Assembly: GCA_004299145.1 (NCBI GenBank)
Contig: SCQD01000317.1
Span: 1-44,342, forward strand
DNA from: Methylococcaceae bacterium
GTDB taxonomy: Bacteria > Pseudomonadota > Gammaproteobacteria > Methylococcales > Methylococcaceae
Direction: 5' to 3'
Length of the DNA: 44,342 bases
Shown one piece after another: positions 7,829-16,058 of this stretch. Made by a program: the position numbers and the translations under genes. The notes under the pieces were generated by a model. That model saw nothing but the letters and a program-made list of their open reading frames with translations, had not been told where the DNA came from and did not search any database. Position 1 is the first letter of the stretch. Each line of letters opens with the position of its first letter.

Positions 7829-8692
7829 TTAGCTTGCTACATAGGCTCCCAGCGCCTGCCCCATGCGCACCGCCGTGCCTGCACTCAAATCCGCCCGCCA
7901 AGCCATGCGATCCTTGGCAAACAGCACGATGATGGTGGACCCCATATTGAAACGGCCCATTTCCGCGCCACGCTCCAAGTTCAAAGGCGCATCCCGGTAG
8001 TCCCAACGCTGCACGGCGTCGGCGCTGGGCGGCGTAACCGTGCCGTGCCAGACCGTGTCGATGCTGGCGACAAAAATAGCGCCCACCAGGATCAGTGCCA
8101 TGGGGCCGGCCTCGGTATCGAAAATCGCGATCACCCTTTCGTTACGGGCAAACAAGTCGGGAATCACGCGCGTGGTGGCGCTGTTGACGCTGAACAACCG
8201 GCCCGGCACGTGCAGCATTGCCCGCAACCGGCCCGCCAAAGGCATGTGCAGCCGGTGATAATCTCTGGGTGATAAATAGACGGTGGCAAATTGCCCGTGC
8301 TGAAACTCGCCGGCCAGCGCCTCGTCACCGCCCAGCAAATCCGTCAACCGGTAATCGCGGCCTTTGGCCTGAATCAAACGATCACTATCGACGGCGCCAA
8401 ACTGGCTCAGCACGCCGTCGGCGGGGCAAACCAGCGTGTTATCGCCCTCGGCCGGCGGCCTGGCACCGGGCTTGAGCGCGCGGGTAAAAAAGTCGTTGAA
8501 ACAGGCATAAGCGGCGGGATCTTCTTGCGCCGCCTCCGCCATGTTGACGTTGAAAAGGCGAATAAACCGCGGAATAAACCAGTTTTTAAACGTTGGATTA
8601 GTACTGCGCGTCACGTACCCCATCAAGCGGGACAAGGCGTGGTGCGGCAAAGGGTATTGGGATAAGGCAAACAGGGTTTCTGAAAAGTTCAT
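7829..8692 (-). CDS. psd: phosphatidylserine decarboxylase proenzyme
   Basis: The product has 287 residues. It converts phosphatidylserine to phosphatidylethanolamine at the inner membrane. The family's self-cleavage motif (LGST in E. coli) appears as FNMGST near the C-terminus (~residue 252); cleavage before the Ser would give the beta chain and the pyruvoyl-bearing alpha chain. The Asp (CPADGVLSQ) and His (YHRLHMPL) of the processing triad are present, as is the N-terminal FNDFFTR motif. Length is usual for the proteobacterial enzyme. The gene is monocistronic here, convergent with the secretion operon, and its upstream region contains a G/C-tract repeat pair. Confidence 0.95.
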   Translation of the reverse strand: MNFSETLFALSQYPLPHHALSRLMGYVTRSTNPTFKNWFIPRFIRLFNVNMAEAAQEDPAAYACFNDFFTRALKPGARPPAEGDNTLVCPADGVLSQFGAVDSDRLIQAKGRDYRLTDLLGGDEALAGEFQHGQFATVYLSPRDYHRLHMPLAGRLRAMLHVPGRLFSVNSATTRVIPDLFARNERVIAIFDTEAGPMALILVGAIFVASIDTVWHGTVTPPSADAVQRWDYRDAPLNLERGAEMGRFNMGSTIIVLFAKDRMAWRADLSAGTAVRMGQALGAYVAS

Positions 8693-8733
8693 ACCGGTCT
8701 CATATCGAAAGTCTGAGGTACGCCGTAAGCCTT

Positions 8734-8836
8734 CACCTCCCCCTTTGGAAAAGGGGGCAGGGGGGATTTTCTAAAGCAGCTTCCGAGGCAAAACCCGGAA
8801 ATCCCCCCCTACCCCCCCTTTTAGGAAAGGGGGGGT
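8734..8836. repeat. inverted pair of CCCCCTTT/AAAGGGGG REP-like elements
   Basis: In the 349-base gap between the divergent psd and GH57 genes, one hairpin (CCCCCTTTGGAAAAGGGGG, then CAGGGGGGATTT) is followed about 25 bases later by the reverse arrangement (AAATCCCCCC, then CCCCCCCTTTTAGGAAAGG). Each half is itself a hairpin and the two halves are inverted, giving the typical paired-REP layout. Apart from this pair and the promoter candidate at 8881-8909, I see nothing else in the gap. Confidence 0.75.
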
Positions 8837-8880
8837 AACGGTTACGCTACGCTCAAAGGCGCGCACAGCGTACCCTACGT

Positions 8881-8909
8881 TTCAAAAATTCGCCAAACTC
8901 CCGTATAGT
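8881..8909 (+). promoter_or_regulatory. candidate sigma-70 promoter for the GH57-malQ pair
   Basis: TTCAAA (8881-8886) and TATAGT (8904-8909) are spaced by exactly 17 bases and lie 133 bases upstream of the GH57 start. The match is good at -10 and fair at -35. No operator is recognisable. Confidence 0.4.
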
Positions 8910-9041
8910 GCAGCGCTGACGCGGCCTTCCACGCAGCTTCGTTGTCAAACCTTAACAATCGCCTGGAATAATCGCTCGTCGCTGGCTGGCTGCGCAGCAT
9001 GCAGCTGATGTTCACCCCCTATTCTTTCAGACGGCCCCTTG

Positions 9042-10757
9042 ATGCCCAATAGTCCCACCCCCCTCAAAGTCGTGTTGTGCTGGCACATGCACCAGCCGGA
9101 ATACCGTGACCTGCGCGATGGTCGTTACCTGTTGCCCTGGACCTATCTGCACGCCACCAAAGACTACATCGACATGGCGGCGCACCTGGAAGCGGTGCCG
9201 CAGGCGCGCGCCGTGGTCAATTTCGCGCCCATCCTGCTGGAACAAATCGACGACTACGCGCGCCAAATTCACGATTACTGCCACGGCAGCGGCGCCTTGC
9301 GCGACTCCCTGCTGGCGGCCCTGGCGGAACCCGCCACCCCCACGGATGCGCTGACCAAGACCGGGCTGGTCAAAGCCTGTCTGCGCGCCCAACGAGAGCG
9401 GCAAATCAACCGCTATCCGGCATTTCGCCACCTGGCCGAACTGGCGGATCGTTTATTGATCCATCCGGACGATGCCCGTTATCTCAACAGCCAGTTTCTG
9501 ACCGACCTGCTGGTCTGGTATCACCTGGTCTGGCTGGGCGAAACCATCAAGCGCAACGACATCCGCGCCCAGCATTTGCTCGCAAAAGCGCACGGCTATA
9601 GCCTGGAAGACCGCCGCATGCTGCTGGAAATCATCGGCGAACAACTCGGCACGGTGCTGAGCCGCTACCGCGTGCTGGCCGAACGCGGTCAGGTGGAATT
9701 GTCAGTGACGCCTTATGCCCACCCCATCCTGCCGTTGCTGCTCGACATTCAATCGGCGCGAGAAGCCATGCCCGAAGTACCCCTGCCACTGCTGGAACGT
9801 TATCCGGGCGGCGAGGAACGGGCGCGCTGGCACATCCAGCGCGGCCTGGAAGTATTCAAGCGCCATTTTGGCTTTATCCCGCAAGGCTGCTGGCCTTCGG
9901 AAGGCAGCGTCAGCACCGCCACGCTGAACCTGCTGGGTGAATCGGGTTTTCGCTGGGCCGCCAGCGGCGGCAATGTATTGCAGGCCAGTCTGCACGCCTC
10001 CCCAGTCCAGCCTACAGCCAAAAACGCCCTGTTTCGGCCTTACCGCCTGGCCGGCTCCAGCACCGCCTGCTTTTTCCGTGACGACGGCCTGTCCGACCTG
10101 ATCGGCTTCAGCTACGCCGACTGGCACGCCGACGACGCCGTGAGCGATTTTATCCGCCACTTGGAAAACATCGCCGCTGCCAACCAAGACCGGACGGACG
10201 CCATCGTGCCCATCATCATGGACGGCGAAAACGCCTGGGAGCACTACCCGGAAAACGGCTATTACTTCCTCAGCGCGCTGTATCAGCGCCTGTCGAATCA
10301 TCCCAAGCTGGAATTGACCACTTTTTCGGCCTATCTGGCGAAAAACCCGCACACCTGGACCCTGCCCAAGCTGGTCGCGGGCAGTTGGGTATACGGCACT
10401 TTTTCCACCTGGATCGGCGACTCCTATAAAAACCGCGCCTGGGATATGCTGGGCGCCGCCAAACAGTGCTATGACCGGGTCATGCTCAGCAAGCGCCTGT
10501 CGGCGGCACAATGCGAAGCCGCCGCCTTGCAATTGGCCGTCTGTGAAGGTTCCGACTGGTTCTGGTGGTTCGGCGACTACAACCCGGAAGACGTGGTCAG
10601 CGATTTTGAACGCCAGTTCCGTTTGAATCTGGCCAATCTTTATCAGCTGCTGGGTGAGGAGCCGCCCGCCATGCTGGCGCAAGTTTTTGCCCACGGTGCC
10701 GGCACATCCGGCAAAAGCGGCACCATGCGGCAAAGCAGTCCACAGCAGGGACACTGA
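9042..10757 (+). CDS. glycoside hydrolase family 57 protein (alpha-amylase/glucanotransferase type)
   Basis: The product has 571 residues from the ATG at 9042 (the ORF track begins one TTG codon earlier). Family GH57 signatures are clear: the N-terminal strand VVLCWHMHQPEYRD, the nucleophile motif GCWPSEGSVS (about residue 285) and the acid/base region IMDGENAWEHY (about residue 395). GH57 enzymes act on alpha-1,4/1,6 glucans as amylases, 4-alpha-glucanotransferases or branching enzymes. The exact activity cannot be read from sequence, but the co-transcribed malQ two bases downstream points to intracellular glycogen/maltodextrin turnover. No signal peptide is seen, so it is cytoplasmic. The last ~20 residues are low-complexity. 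Confidence 0.9.
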   Translation: MPNSPTPLKVVLCWHMHQPEYRDLRDGRYLLPWTYLHATKDYIDMAAHLEAVPQARAVVNFAPILLEQIDDYARQIHDYCHGSGALRDSLLAALAEPATPTDALTKTGLVKACLRAQRERQINRYPAFRHLAELADRLLIHPDDARYLNSQFLTDLLVWYHLVWLGETIKRNDIRAQHLLAKAHGYSLEDRRMLLEIIGEQLGTVLSRYRVLAERGQVELSVTPYAHPILPLLLDIQSAREAMPEVPLPLLERYPGGEERARWHIQRGLEVFKRHFGFIPQGCWPSEGSVSTATLNLLGESGFRWAASGGNVLQASLHASPVQPTAKNALFRPYRLAGSSTACFFRDDGLSDLIGFSYADWHADDAVSDFIRHLENIAAANQDRTDAIVPIIMDGENAWEHYPENGYYFLSALYQRLSNHPKLELTTFSAYLAKNPHTWTLPKLVAGSWVYGTFSTWIGDSYKNRAWDMLGAAKQCYDRVMLSKRLSAAQCEAAALQLAVCEGSDWFWWFGDYNPEDVVSDFERQFRLNLANLYQLLGEEPPAMLAQVFAHGAGTSGKSGTMRQSSPQQGH

Positions 10758-10759
10758 TT

Positions 10760-12244
10760 TTGGAAACCCCATTGCACCCTGAGCACCCCATACTCGACCG
10801 GCGCAGAGCCGGTGTCCTGCTGCACGTCACTTCCCTGCCCGGTCGCTACGGCAACGGCGATTTCAGCCATGACGCCTACCGCTTCGTGGACTTTCTCGCT
10901 GACGCCGGCTTCAGCGTCTGGCAAACCCTGCCGCTGGGACACACCCTCAGCGACGGCTCGCCCTATCAATGCTTGTCGGCCCACGCCGGCAACCCGCTGC
11001 TGATCAGCCTGGACTGGCTGGTGGACCGAGGCTGGCTGGACGGCCCGCTGACGCCGGACATCGATACGGCCAAATGGCGTAGCGCCCGTTTGCGGGAGGC
11101 CTACCAAAACTTCCTCGCGCGCGCCGACGCAGCCAGCCGCCACGACCTGACGGAGTTTGCCATGCAGCACGCGCACTGGCTGGCCGACTACGCCCTGTTC
11201 ATCGCCCTGCGCGAAGCTTCGGACCGCAAGCCCTGGTGCGATTGGCCCAAAGGCTTGCGCGAGCGTAATCCGGCTGCTTTACAAAAAGCGCGCACCAAAC
11301 ACGCCGCCGCTATCGGCCAATACCAGTTCGAACAATGGCTGTTTTTCACCCAATGGCTGGAATTGCGCCGCTATGCCGCCGGGCACGGCGTATTCATGTA
11401 CGGCGACCTGCCGATATTTGTGGCGGGTGATTCCGCCGACGTGTGGTCCAAACGCAAATGCTTTTTGCTGGATGAGCAAGGCAAAGAAACCGTGGTGGCG
11501 GGCGTGCCGCCGGATTATTTTTCCGAACTGGGCCAGCGCTGGGGCAATCCGTTGTTCAACTGGGAGTGCATGGCAAAAGACGATTTCCGCTGGTGGCATG
11601 AGCGGGTGCAAAGCCAGCTGGAACTGTTCGACTGGATACGCATCGACCACTTCCGCGGCCTGGAGGCTTACTGGGAAATCCCCGCCATAGAAGCCAACGC
11701 TATCCGTGGGCGCTGGGTAAAAGCGCCGGGACAGGCTTTGCTGGACTCCCTGCACCGGCATTTTGCGCAGCTGCCGCTGATTGCCGAAGACTTGGGCATC
11801 ATCACCCCGGAAGTGCAAGCCTTGCGCGACCGCTATGACATACCCGGCATGTTTGTCCTGCAATTTGCTTTCGACGGCGATCCGCATAATTTCTATCTGC
11901 CCCACAACCATCGGCCCAACGGCGTGGTTTATACCGGCACGCACGACAACGACACCACCCTGGCCTGGTACCAGGGACTGTCTCTGGAACAGCAGCAGGC
12001 GGTTTATGCTTATCTGGGTAATGTTGCCGATCCCATGCCGCTGGCCTTGGCCCGTTGCGCCCTGGCCTCCTGCGCCAAAATGGCCATACTCCCCATGCAG
12101 GACATCCTGGAATTAGGTGCCGGTGCGCGCATGAATACGCCCGGCACCGTGGTCAACAACTGGAATTGGCGATTTGCATGGCCGCAGGTTTCCACAACCG
12201 CTGTGGACTGTTTGAGGCGCTGGATCAGGTTGTATGGGCGTTAG
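10760..12244 (+). CDS. malQ: 4-alpha-glucanotransferase (amylomaltase)
   Basis: The product has 494 residues from a TTG start two bases after the GH57 stop. GH77 motifs are present: RAGVLLHVTSLPGRYGNGDF near the N-terminus, DLPIFVAGDSADVW, the nucleophile region IRIDHFRGLEAYWEIP, the acid/base region LIAEDLGIITPEV and GTHDNDTTLAWY. It transfers alpha-1,4-glucan segments between maltodextrins in the cytoplasm. Its length is that of the compact amylomaltases, shorter than E. coli MalQ. Tight spacing with the GH57 gene implies one operon and a shared role in glycogen or maltodextrin metabolism. No ATG start is available near the beginning. Confidence 0.95.
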   Translation: METPLHPEHPILDRRRAGVLLHVTSLPGRYGNGDFSHDAYRFVDFLADAGFSVWQTLPLGHTLSDGSPYQCLSAHAGNPLLISLDWLVDRGWLDGPLTPDIDTAKWRSARLREAYQNFLARADAASRHDLTEFAMQHAHWLADYALFIALREASDRKPWCDWPKGLRERNPAALQKARTKHAAAIGQYQFEQWLFFTQWLELRRYAAGHGVFMYGDLPIFVAGDSADVWSKRKCFLLDEQGKETVVAGVPPDYFSELGQRWGNPLFNWECMAKDDFRWWHERVQSQLELFDWIRIDHFRGLEAYWEIPAIEANAIRGRWVKAPGQALLDSLHRHFAQLPLIAEDLGIITPEVQALRDRYDIPGMFVLQFAFDGDPHNFYLPHNHRPNGVVYTGTHDNDTTLAWYQGLSLEQQQAVYAYLGNVADPMPLALARCALASCAKMAILPMQDILELGAGARMNTPGTVVNNWNWRFAWPQVSTTAVDCLRRWIRLYGR

Positions 12245-12376
12245 GGGTTAGGGATCAGGCCGGATGGGGTATTCCCCCGTCCGTTGCGTTTGTTGCATCC
12301 CATGCGTTGACATTGAACGCCAAGCTAGCGGGGGCAGCAGCGGACTTGGGGAACCCAGGGAGCCGCAGCTTAGCTT

Positions 12377-13273
12377 TCACTGAAATACTGTATCGATTTG
12401 ATCACTGGCAAAAGCTCGATCAAACCATGTCGATAACGTTTCTTCATCGGCGGATTGCACCCGCAGACGCACAGCATCGGAAACCACGCCAAAGCGCTTT
12501 TCCAACAAACGCAGCAACATCATGGCTTCACCTTCTTGCCGCCCTTCCTGTCGTCCCTCTTGCCGTCCTTCCTGTCGTCCTTCCTGTCGTAGTATTTGTG
12601 ACAAACCCATGATTTCACCCCTTTCGGTAAAGTATTGTTCACGATAAGTGCCAATCTCCTCATCGGTAAGATCGGCATAATCGTCGATAAAATCGGCATA
12701 TTTCAACTGTCGTTCCCGGTCGGGTTCAAGTTGCGCCAGTCCAGCACGCGCCGCCGCATAAACGGCGAGGCGATCCGCATCGGAATAACGCATGTTCGGC
12801 AAATTGATGCGTGCAACGATATTATCGCTGTCGCAATAATCCTTCGCCGCTAATCCTTTCAATTCGCACGCCAAATAATGAAAATCCAGATAGCAGTGCC
12901 GGTCGCCACCCAAGGATAAGCGAGCAGGCCGCGCTCCGTGGCGCAAGAATATGACGACCGGAACAACCCGGTTGGTATTCATCAAATCCGACAAGTCCAG
13001 GCAGTAATGCGCCAAGCGGTGGATGGAAAAACGCCGTGCTTCTGTTTCTTCTTCCACCACGAACAACAACGCTGCCCGCTCGCCGTCAGGCCATTCGACC
13101 TGCAACGGCACGTCCAGTTCGCGGAAACGCTCACCCAAGCGTTCCTGGAGTTGCTCCTGACGAATCGGCGTGATTTTCGCCGTTGCCATGGCCTGCGCTT
13201 CCGCGCCGGCAAAAAACGCCAGCGCTTCGTGCGGGTAATCAAGGATCAGGTTTTTGAAGTTTTGATCGTGCAT
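12377..13273 (-). CDS. Rpn/DUF4351-type PD-(D/E)XK nuclease family protein with EGRQ repeats
   Basis: The product has 298 residues from the ATG at 13271-13273; the ORF track extends nine codons further. MHDQNFKNLILDYPHEALAF and the later VVEEETEARRFSIHRLAHY resemble the recombination-promoting nuclease (Rpn)/putative transposase group of the PD-(D/E)XK superfamily. The N-terminal part lacks an obvious full D...ExK triad, so catalysis is doubtful. Residues ~220-260 hold a tandem EGRQ tetrapeptide repeat that joins a C-terminal helix-rich domain (LLRLLEKRFGVVSDAV) of the kind found at the end of many Rpn/DUF4351 proteins. Such genes are scattered accessory elements of unclear role. Confidence 0.65.
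   Translation of the reverse strand: MHDQNFKNLILDYPHEALAFFAGAEAQAMATAKITPIRQEQLQERLGERFRELDVPLQVEWPDGERAALLFVVEEETEARRFSIHRLAHYCLDLSDLMNTNRVVPVVIFLRHGARPARLSLGGDRHCYLDFHYLACELKGLAAKDYCDSDNIVARINLPNMRYSDADRLAVYAAARAGLAQLEPDRERQLKYADFIDDYADLTDEEIGTYREQYFTERGEIMGLSQILRQEGRQEGRQEGRQEGRQEGEAMMLLRLLEKRFGVVSDAVRLRVQSADEETLSTWFDRAFASDQIDTVFQ
12528..12592 (-). repeat. 12-bp coding tandem repeat (EGRQ codons)
   Basis: Within the Rpn-like gene, about five imperfect copies of a 12-base unit (top strand roughly CTTCCTGTCGTC) encode consecutive EGRQ tetrapeptides. The unit is a multiple of three, so copy number can change without frameshift. Confidence 0.8.
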
Positions 13274-13333
13274 GGCATTAGCCTGTGCGCATAAGTTCAC
13301 TCATCGCCTACCGCCACTCAAGCGGCCAAGGCA

Positions 13334-13657
13334 TTATACAATTCGTAGACGTGGCAAAATCTGCACCACGCAAACACCGGCTTGCCTGGCCATCGCCGCC
13401 AATGCCGTTTCAGTCGCCACCCAATGATCTTGCAGCAACTTTTCAGCCCCGACGTCGGATTGTCGAGTACCAATAGCGACGACCAACCCCTGCAAGTCCT
13501 GCAACACCGCCAGCACGTGACGCATACCCCATACCAGCGCATCGGCTTGCAGGCAAATGGGCGGCATCGGCATATCCGCCATCGCCATGGCCTGTGCCAG
13601 CAGGTATATTGGCTCGACTTCATACAAATGAGTGTGTAGATACGTCAAACTCCACAC
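13334..13657 (-). CDS. uncharacterised 107-residue protein, possibly frameshifted
   Basis: I do not recognise this ORF. It encodes a largely helical, Met- and Ala-rich chain (AQAMAMADMPMPPICLQADA, LVWGMRHVLAVLQDLQGLVVAIG) with no signal peptide or known motif. It lies 60 bases upstream of the Rpn-like gene on the same strand and 57 bases from the divergent AAA ATPase gene. An overlapping frame ends in CHVYELYNALAA, which reads more naturally than this frame's ILPRLRIV, so a frameshift near the C-terminus is possible. It may be an accessory partner of either neighbour or a decaying remnant. Confidence 0.35.
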   Translation of the reverse strand: MWSLTYLHTHLYEVEPIYLLAQAMAMADMPMPPICLQADALVWGMRHVLAVLQDLQGLVVAIGTRQSDVGAEKLLQDHWVATETALAAMARQAGVCVVQILPRLRIV

Positions 13658-13714
13658 TGTAACGGCAAGCTAGATAATTGGTATATCCTTCGCCGGAACC
13701 CCGCTGAGTTTTCT

Positions 13715-15325
13715 ATGCCCTATACCTTTAACACCACCGGCCCCTCCGTACCCGGTCAGCACTATATGCTGGACCCTTTGGCGCGCATCGACCTGCCCGA
13801 AGTGGAGTATTTGATCGCCCAGGGCAAATATTTTGTTTTGCACGCCCCCCGTCAAACCGGTAAGACCACTTCCCTGATCGCTTTGGCAAAGCATTTGAAC
13901 GCACGCGCCGACTATGCCTGCGTGTTTTGTAATGTCGAAGCGGCGCAAACGGCGCGGCACGACGTGGCGCGGGGGGTGGCAAGCGTGATCGCGTCGCTGG
14001 CGAGCGCGGCGGCCAGCCAGTTGGGCCAGGCTCAACTGACTCTGTGGCGCCAGGAATTGGCCGCCAGTGGCGAGGCGCCGGATAAATGGTTGCAGCTGTT
14101 GTTGCAGCGCTGGGCGGCGGTTGCCGGCAAACCTCTGGTGCTGCTGTTCGATGAAATCGATGCTCTGGTGGGCGACACGCTGGTTTCGGTGCTGCGCCAA
14201 TTGCGGGGCGGCTATACCGAACGGCAGATGACGCCGTTCCCGCTGTCCGTGATTCTTTGTGGCGTGCGCGATGTGCGCGATTACCGCATACACGTCGGTA
14301 GCGGCGACATTATCACCGGCGGTTCCTGTTTTAATATCAAAGCGGCCTCGCTGCGTTTGGGCAACTTTACCCAGGATGAATCGCAAGCGCTGTGGTTGCA
14401 GCATACGGCCGATACCGGACAGGTGTTTGCAGCACCGGTTTTTGCCCGATTGTGGGAGGACACGCGCGGCCAGCCGTGGCTGGTAAACGCGCTGGCGGAT
14501 GAATGCACCTGGCAAGACCGTGCAGCGCGGGATCGGTGCGTGACTATCTCGTTGGAACGCTATTGCGCGGCGCGCGAACGCTTGATTCAGTCTCGCGCCA
14601 CGCATTTGGATCAGCTTACCGACAAGCTGCGTGAAGCGCGGGTGCGCCGGGTGATGGCGCCGTTGCTGGCGGGTGAGGCCTTACCGGGCACCATCCCGGA
14701 AGATGATAGGGAATACTGCATCGATCTGGGGCTGGTGGCGCGTTTTGACCAGCAATTGCAAGTGGCCAACCCCATCTATCGCGAAGTCATTCCGCGCGAT
14801 TTAACCAGTGTTTTGCAAGACTCGCTGCAGGGCTTGGCGCAGCAGGCTTGGTATCTCACGCCCGAGGGGCGCTTGGACGTTCCGCAATTGCTGGCCGCGT
14901 TTCAGCAGTTTTTCCGTGAACACGCGGAAAGCTGGCTGGAACGTTACGCCTATAAAGAAGCCGGTCCGCAATTGCTCATGCAGGCGTTTTTGCAACGCAT
15001 CGTTAACGGTGGCGGGCGGATCAGTCGCGAATACGGTTTGGGGCGGCGGCGTACCGATTTATACATCGAGTGGCCGCTAAATAAAGCATCAGGTTTTAAC
15101 GGCCCGCTGCAACGTGTCGTGATCGAACTGAAAATCCTGCGTAAAACCTGGGAGGCGACGGTAACCGACGGCTTGGCGCAAGTAGCCGATTATGCCGACA
15201 AATGTGCCGCCGATGAGGTGCATTTGGTTGTTTTTAATCGCGATCCGAATATCAGTTGGAACGATAAGACGATTCGGCAACAGGTGGCGTTTCGCGATAA
15301 GGTCATTGATGTGTGGGGGGCGTGA
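13715..15325 (+). CDS. AAA-family ATPase fused to a C-terminal PD-(D/E)XK nuclease-like domain
   Basis: The product has 536 residues. The N-terminal half is an ATPase: Walker A APRQTGKTT (residues 44-52) and Walker B LVLLFDEIDAL (~142-152), followed by a winged-helix-like region. The C-terminal ~110 residues contain GRRRTDLYIEWP (~444) and RVVIELKIL (~466), the D...ExK pattern of a PD-(D/E)XK fold. This matches the widespread AAA_35/AAA-ATPase-like plus DUF1703/PDDEXK family of STAND-like proteins, found in multicopy accessory loci and suspected of roles in defence or self-recognition, though none is established. No partner gene follows. Both active sites appear intact. Confidence 0.75.
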   Translation: MPYTFNTTGPSVPGQHYMLDPLARIDLPEVEYLIAQGKYFVLHAPRQTGKTTSLIALAKHLNARADYACVFCNVEAAQTARHDVARGVASVIASLASAAASQLGQAQLTLWRQELAASGEAPDKWLQLLLQRWAAVAGKPLVLLFDEIDALVGDTLVSVLRQLRGGYTERQMTPFPLSVILCGVRDVRDYRIHVGSGDIITGGSCFNIKAASLRLGNFTQDESQALWLQHTADTGQVFAAPVFARLWEDTRGQPWLVNALADECTWQDRAARDRCVTISLERYCAARERLIQSRATHLDQLTDKLREARVRRVMAPLLAGEALPGTIPEDDREYCIDLGLVARFDQQLQVANPIYREVIPRDLTSVLQDSLQGLAQQAWYLTPEGRLDVPQLLAAFQQFFREHAESWLERYAYKEAGPQLLMQAFLQRIVNGGGRISREYGLGRRRTDLYIEWPLNKASGFNGPLQRVVIELKILRKTWEATVTDGLAQVADYADKCAADEVHLVVFNRDPNISWNDKTIRQQVAFRDKVIDVWGA

Positions 15326-15402
15326 GCGAGTGACTCGGACGGGAGCGCGGCTGCATTAGCGTAACTGGATTATTTTCTGCATGATGGCCGATTAACCTGA
15401 AA

Positions 15403-16041
15403 ATGAAAAATTCCATGAAGCACACGGGTCAAATGCTGCGCTGGACGCGGCTATTAGCTATGGCGGGGGGGCTGTTTTTGGTCGGATGCATGACGATCAA
15501 CGAGGCGATGTTGCGCAAGGTCAGCGTGTTTCCTGAGCATCGCTCCGTTGCCGTCGTCGAAGTCAGAACGGGTGAACTGCGGCAGCAGTTGAATGGAGAA
15601 GGGCAAAATAAAGGCGCGTTTTCCGGTTCGCTGGTGCTGGATTCCGTGGCTAATTCGATGATGGCGCGCTGGAAAAGCAAAAACATCATTGCCGATTACG
15701 CTTTTACCAGCGAATTGAAAACCACGCCGGATTACACGGTGACCCTGTCCGGCGTGCGCCGGGAGGACTCGTCGATCAAGGGCTCGATTTATAGCGGGCT
15801 GACGCTGATGTTGTTCCCTGCGTCGGCCAAGCTGACTTACGATCTTAAGCTGGAGTTCGTCAACCAGCACACGCAGCGGCGCTATCTGGTGAAAGTGAAA
15901 AACGCCGCCACGACCTGGACGCAGCTGTTGTTGTTGCCGGCCGCGCCGTTTGCGTGGCTGGGCGGCAAGCACATGGTGGAAGACATGGCCGATTACGCCT
16001 ATGACGAACTGCGCCTGCAAGGGGCTTTTGCTGGATTGTAG
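15403..16041 (+). CDS. outer-membrane lipoprotein, conserved hypothetical
   Basis: The product has 212 residues with a type II signal peptide: basic N-terminus, hydrophobic stretch LLAMAGGLFL and lipobox LVGC (Cys29). Residues +2/+3 after Cys are Met-Thr, so there is no inner-membrane retention Asp. The mature part looks beta-rich (VAVVEVRTGELRQQL, YDLKLEFVNQHTQRRYLVKV), with a hydrophobic patch LLLLPAAPFAWLGG near the C-terminus. I recognise it only as the type of conserved proteobacterial lipoprotein without assigned function. It is a single gene, convergent with plsC. Confidence 0.7.
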   Translation: MKNSMKHTGQMLRWTRLLAMAGGLFLVGCMTINEAMLRKVSVFPEHRSVAVVEVRTGELRQQLNGEGQNKGAFSGSLVLDSVANSMMARWKSKNIIADYAFTSELKTTPDYTVTLSGVRREDSSIKGSIYSGLTLMLFPASAKLTYDLKLEFVNQHTQRRYLVKVKNAATTWTQLLLLPAAPFAWLGGKHMVEDMADYAYDELRLQGAFAGL

Positions 16042-16058
16042 GATACCGGCAACACAAA

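Noticed and set aside
12255-12290. Imperfect hairpin CGGATGGGG/CCCCGTCCG after malQ as a terminator
   Set aside because: The stem has mismatches and no T-tract follows.
12528-12592. CRISPR array
   Set aside because: The short repeats are a 12-bp coding tandem repeat without spacers; no CRISPR-like repeat-spacer pattern or cas gene is present in the window.
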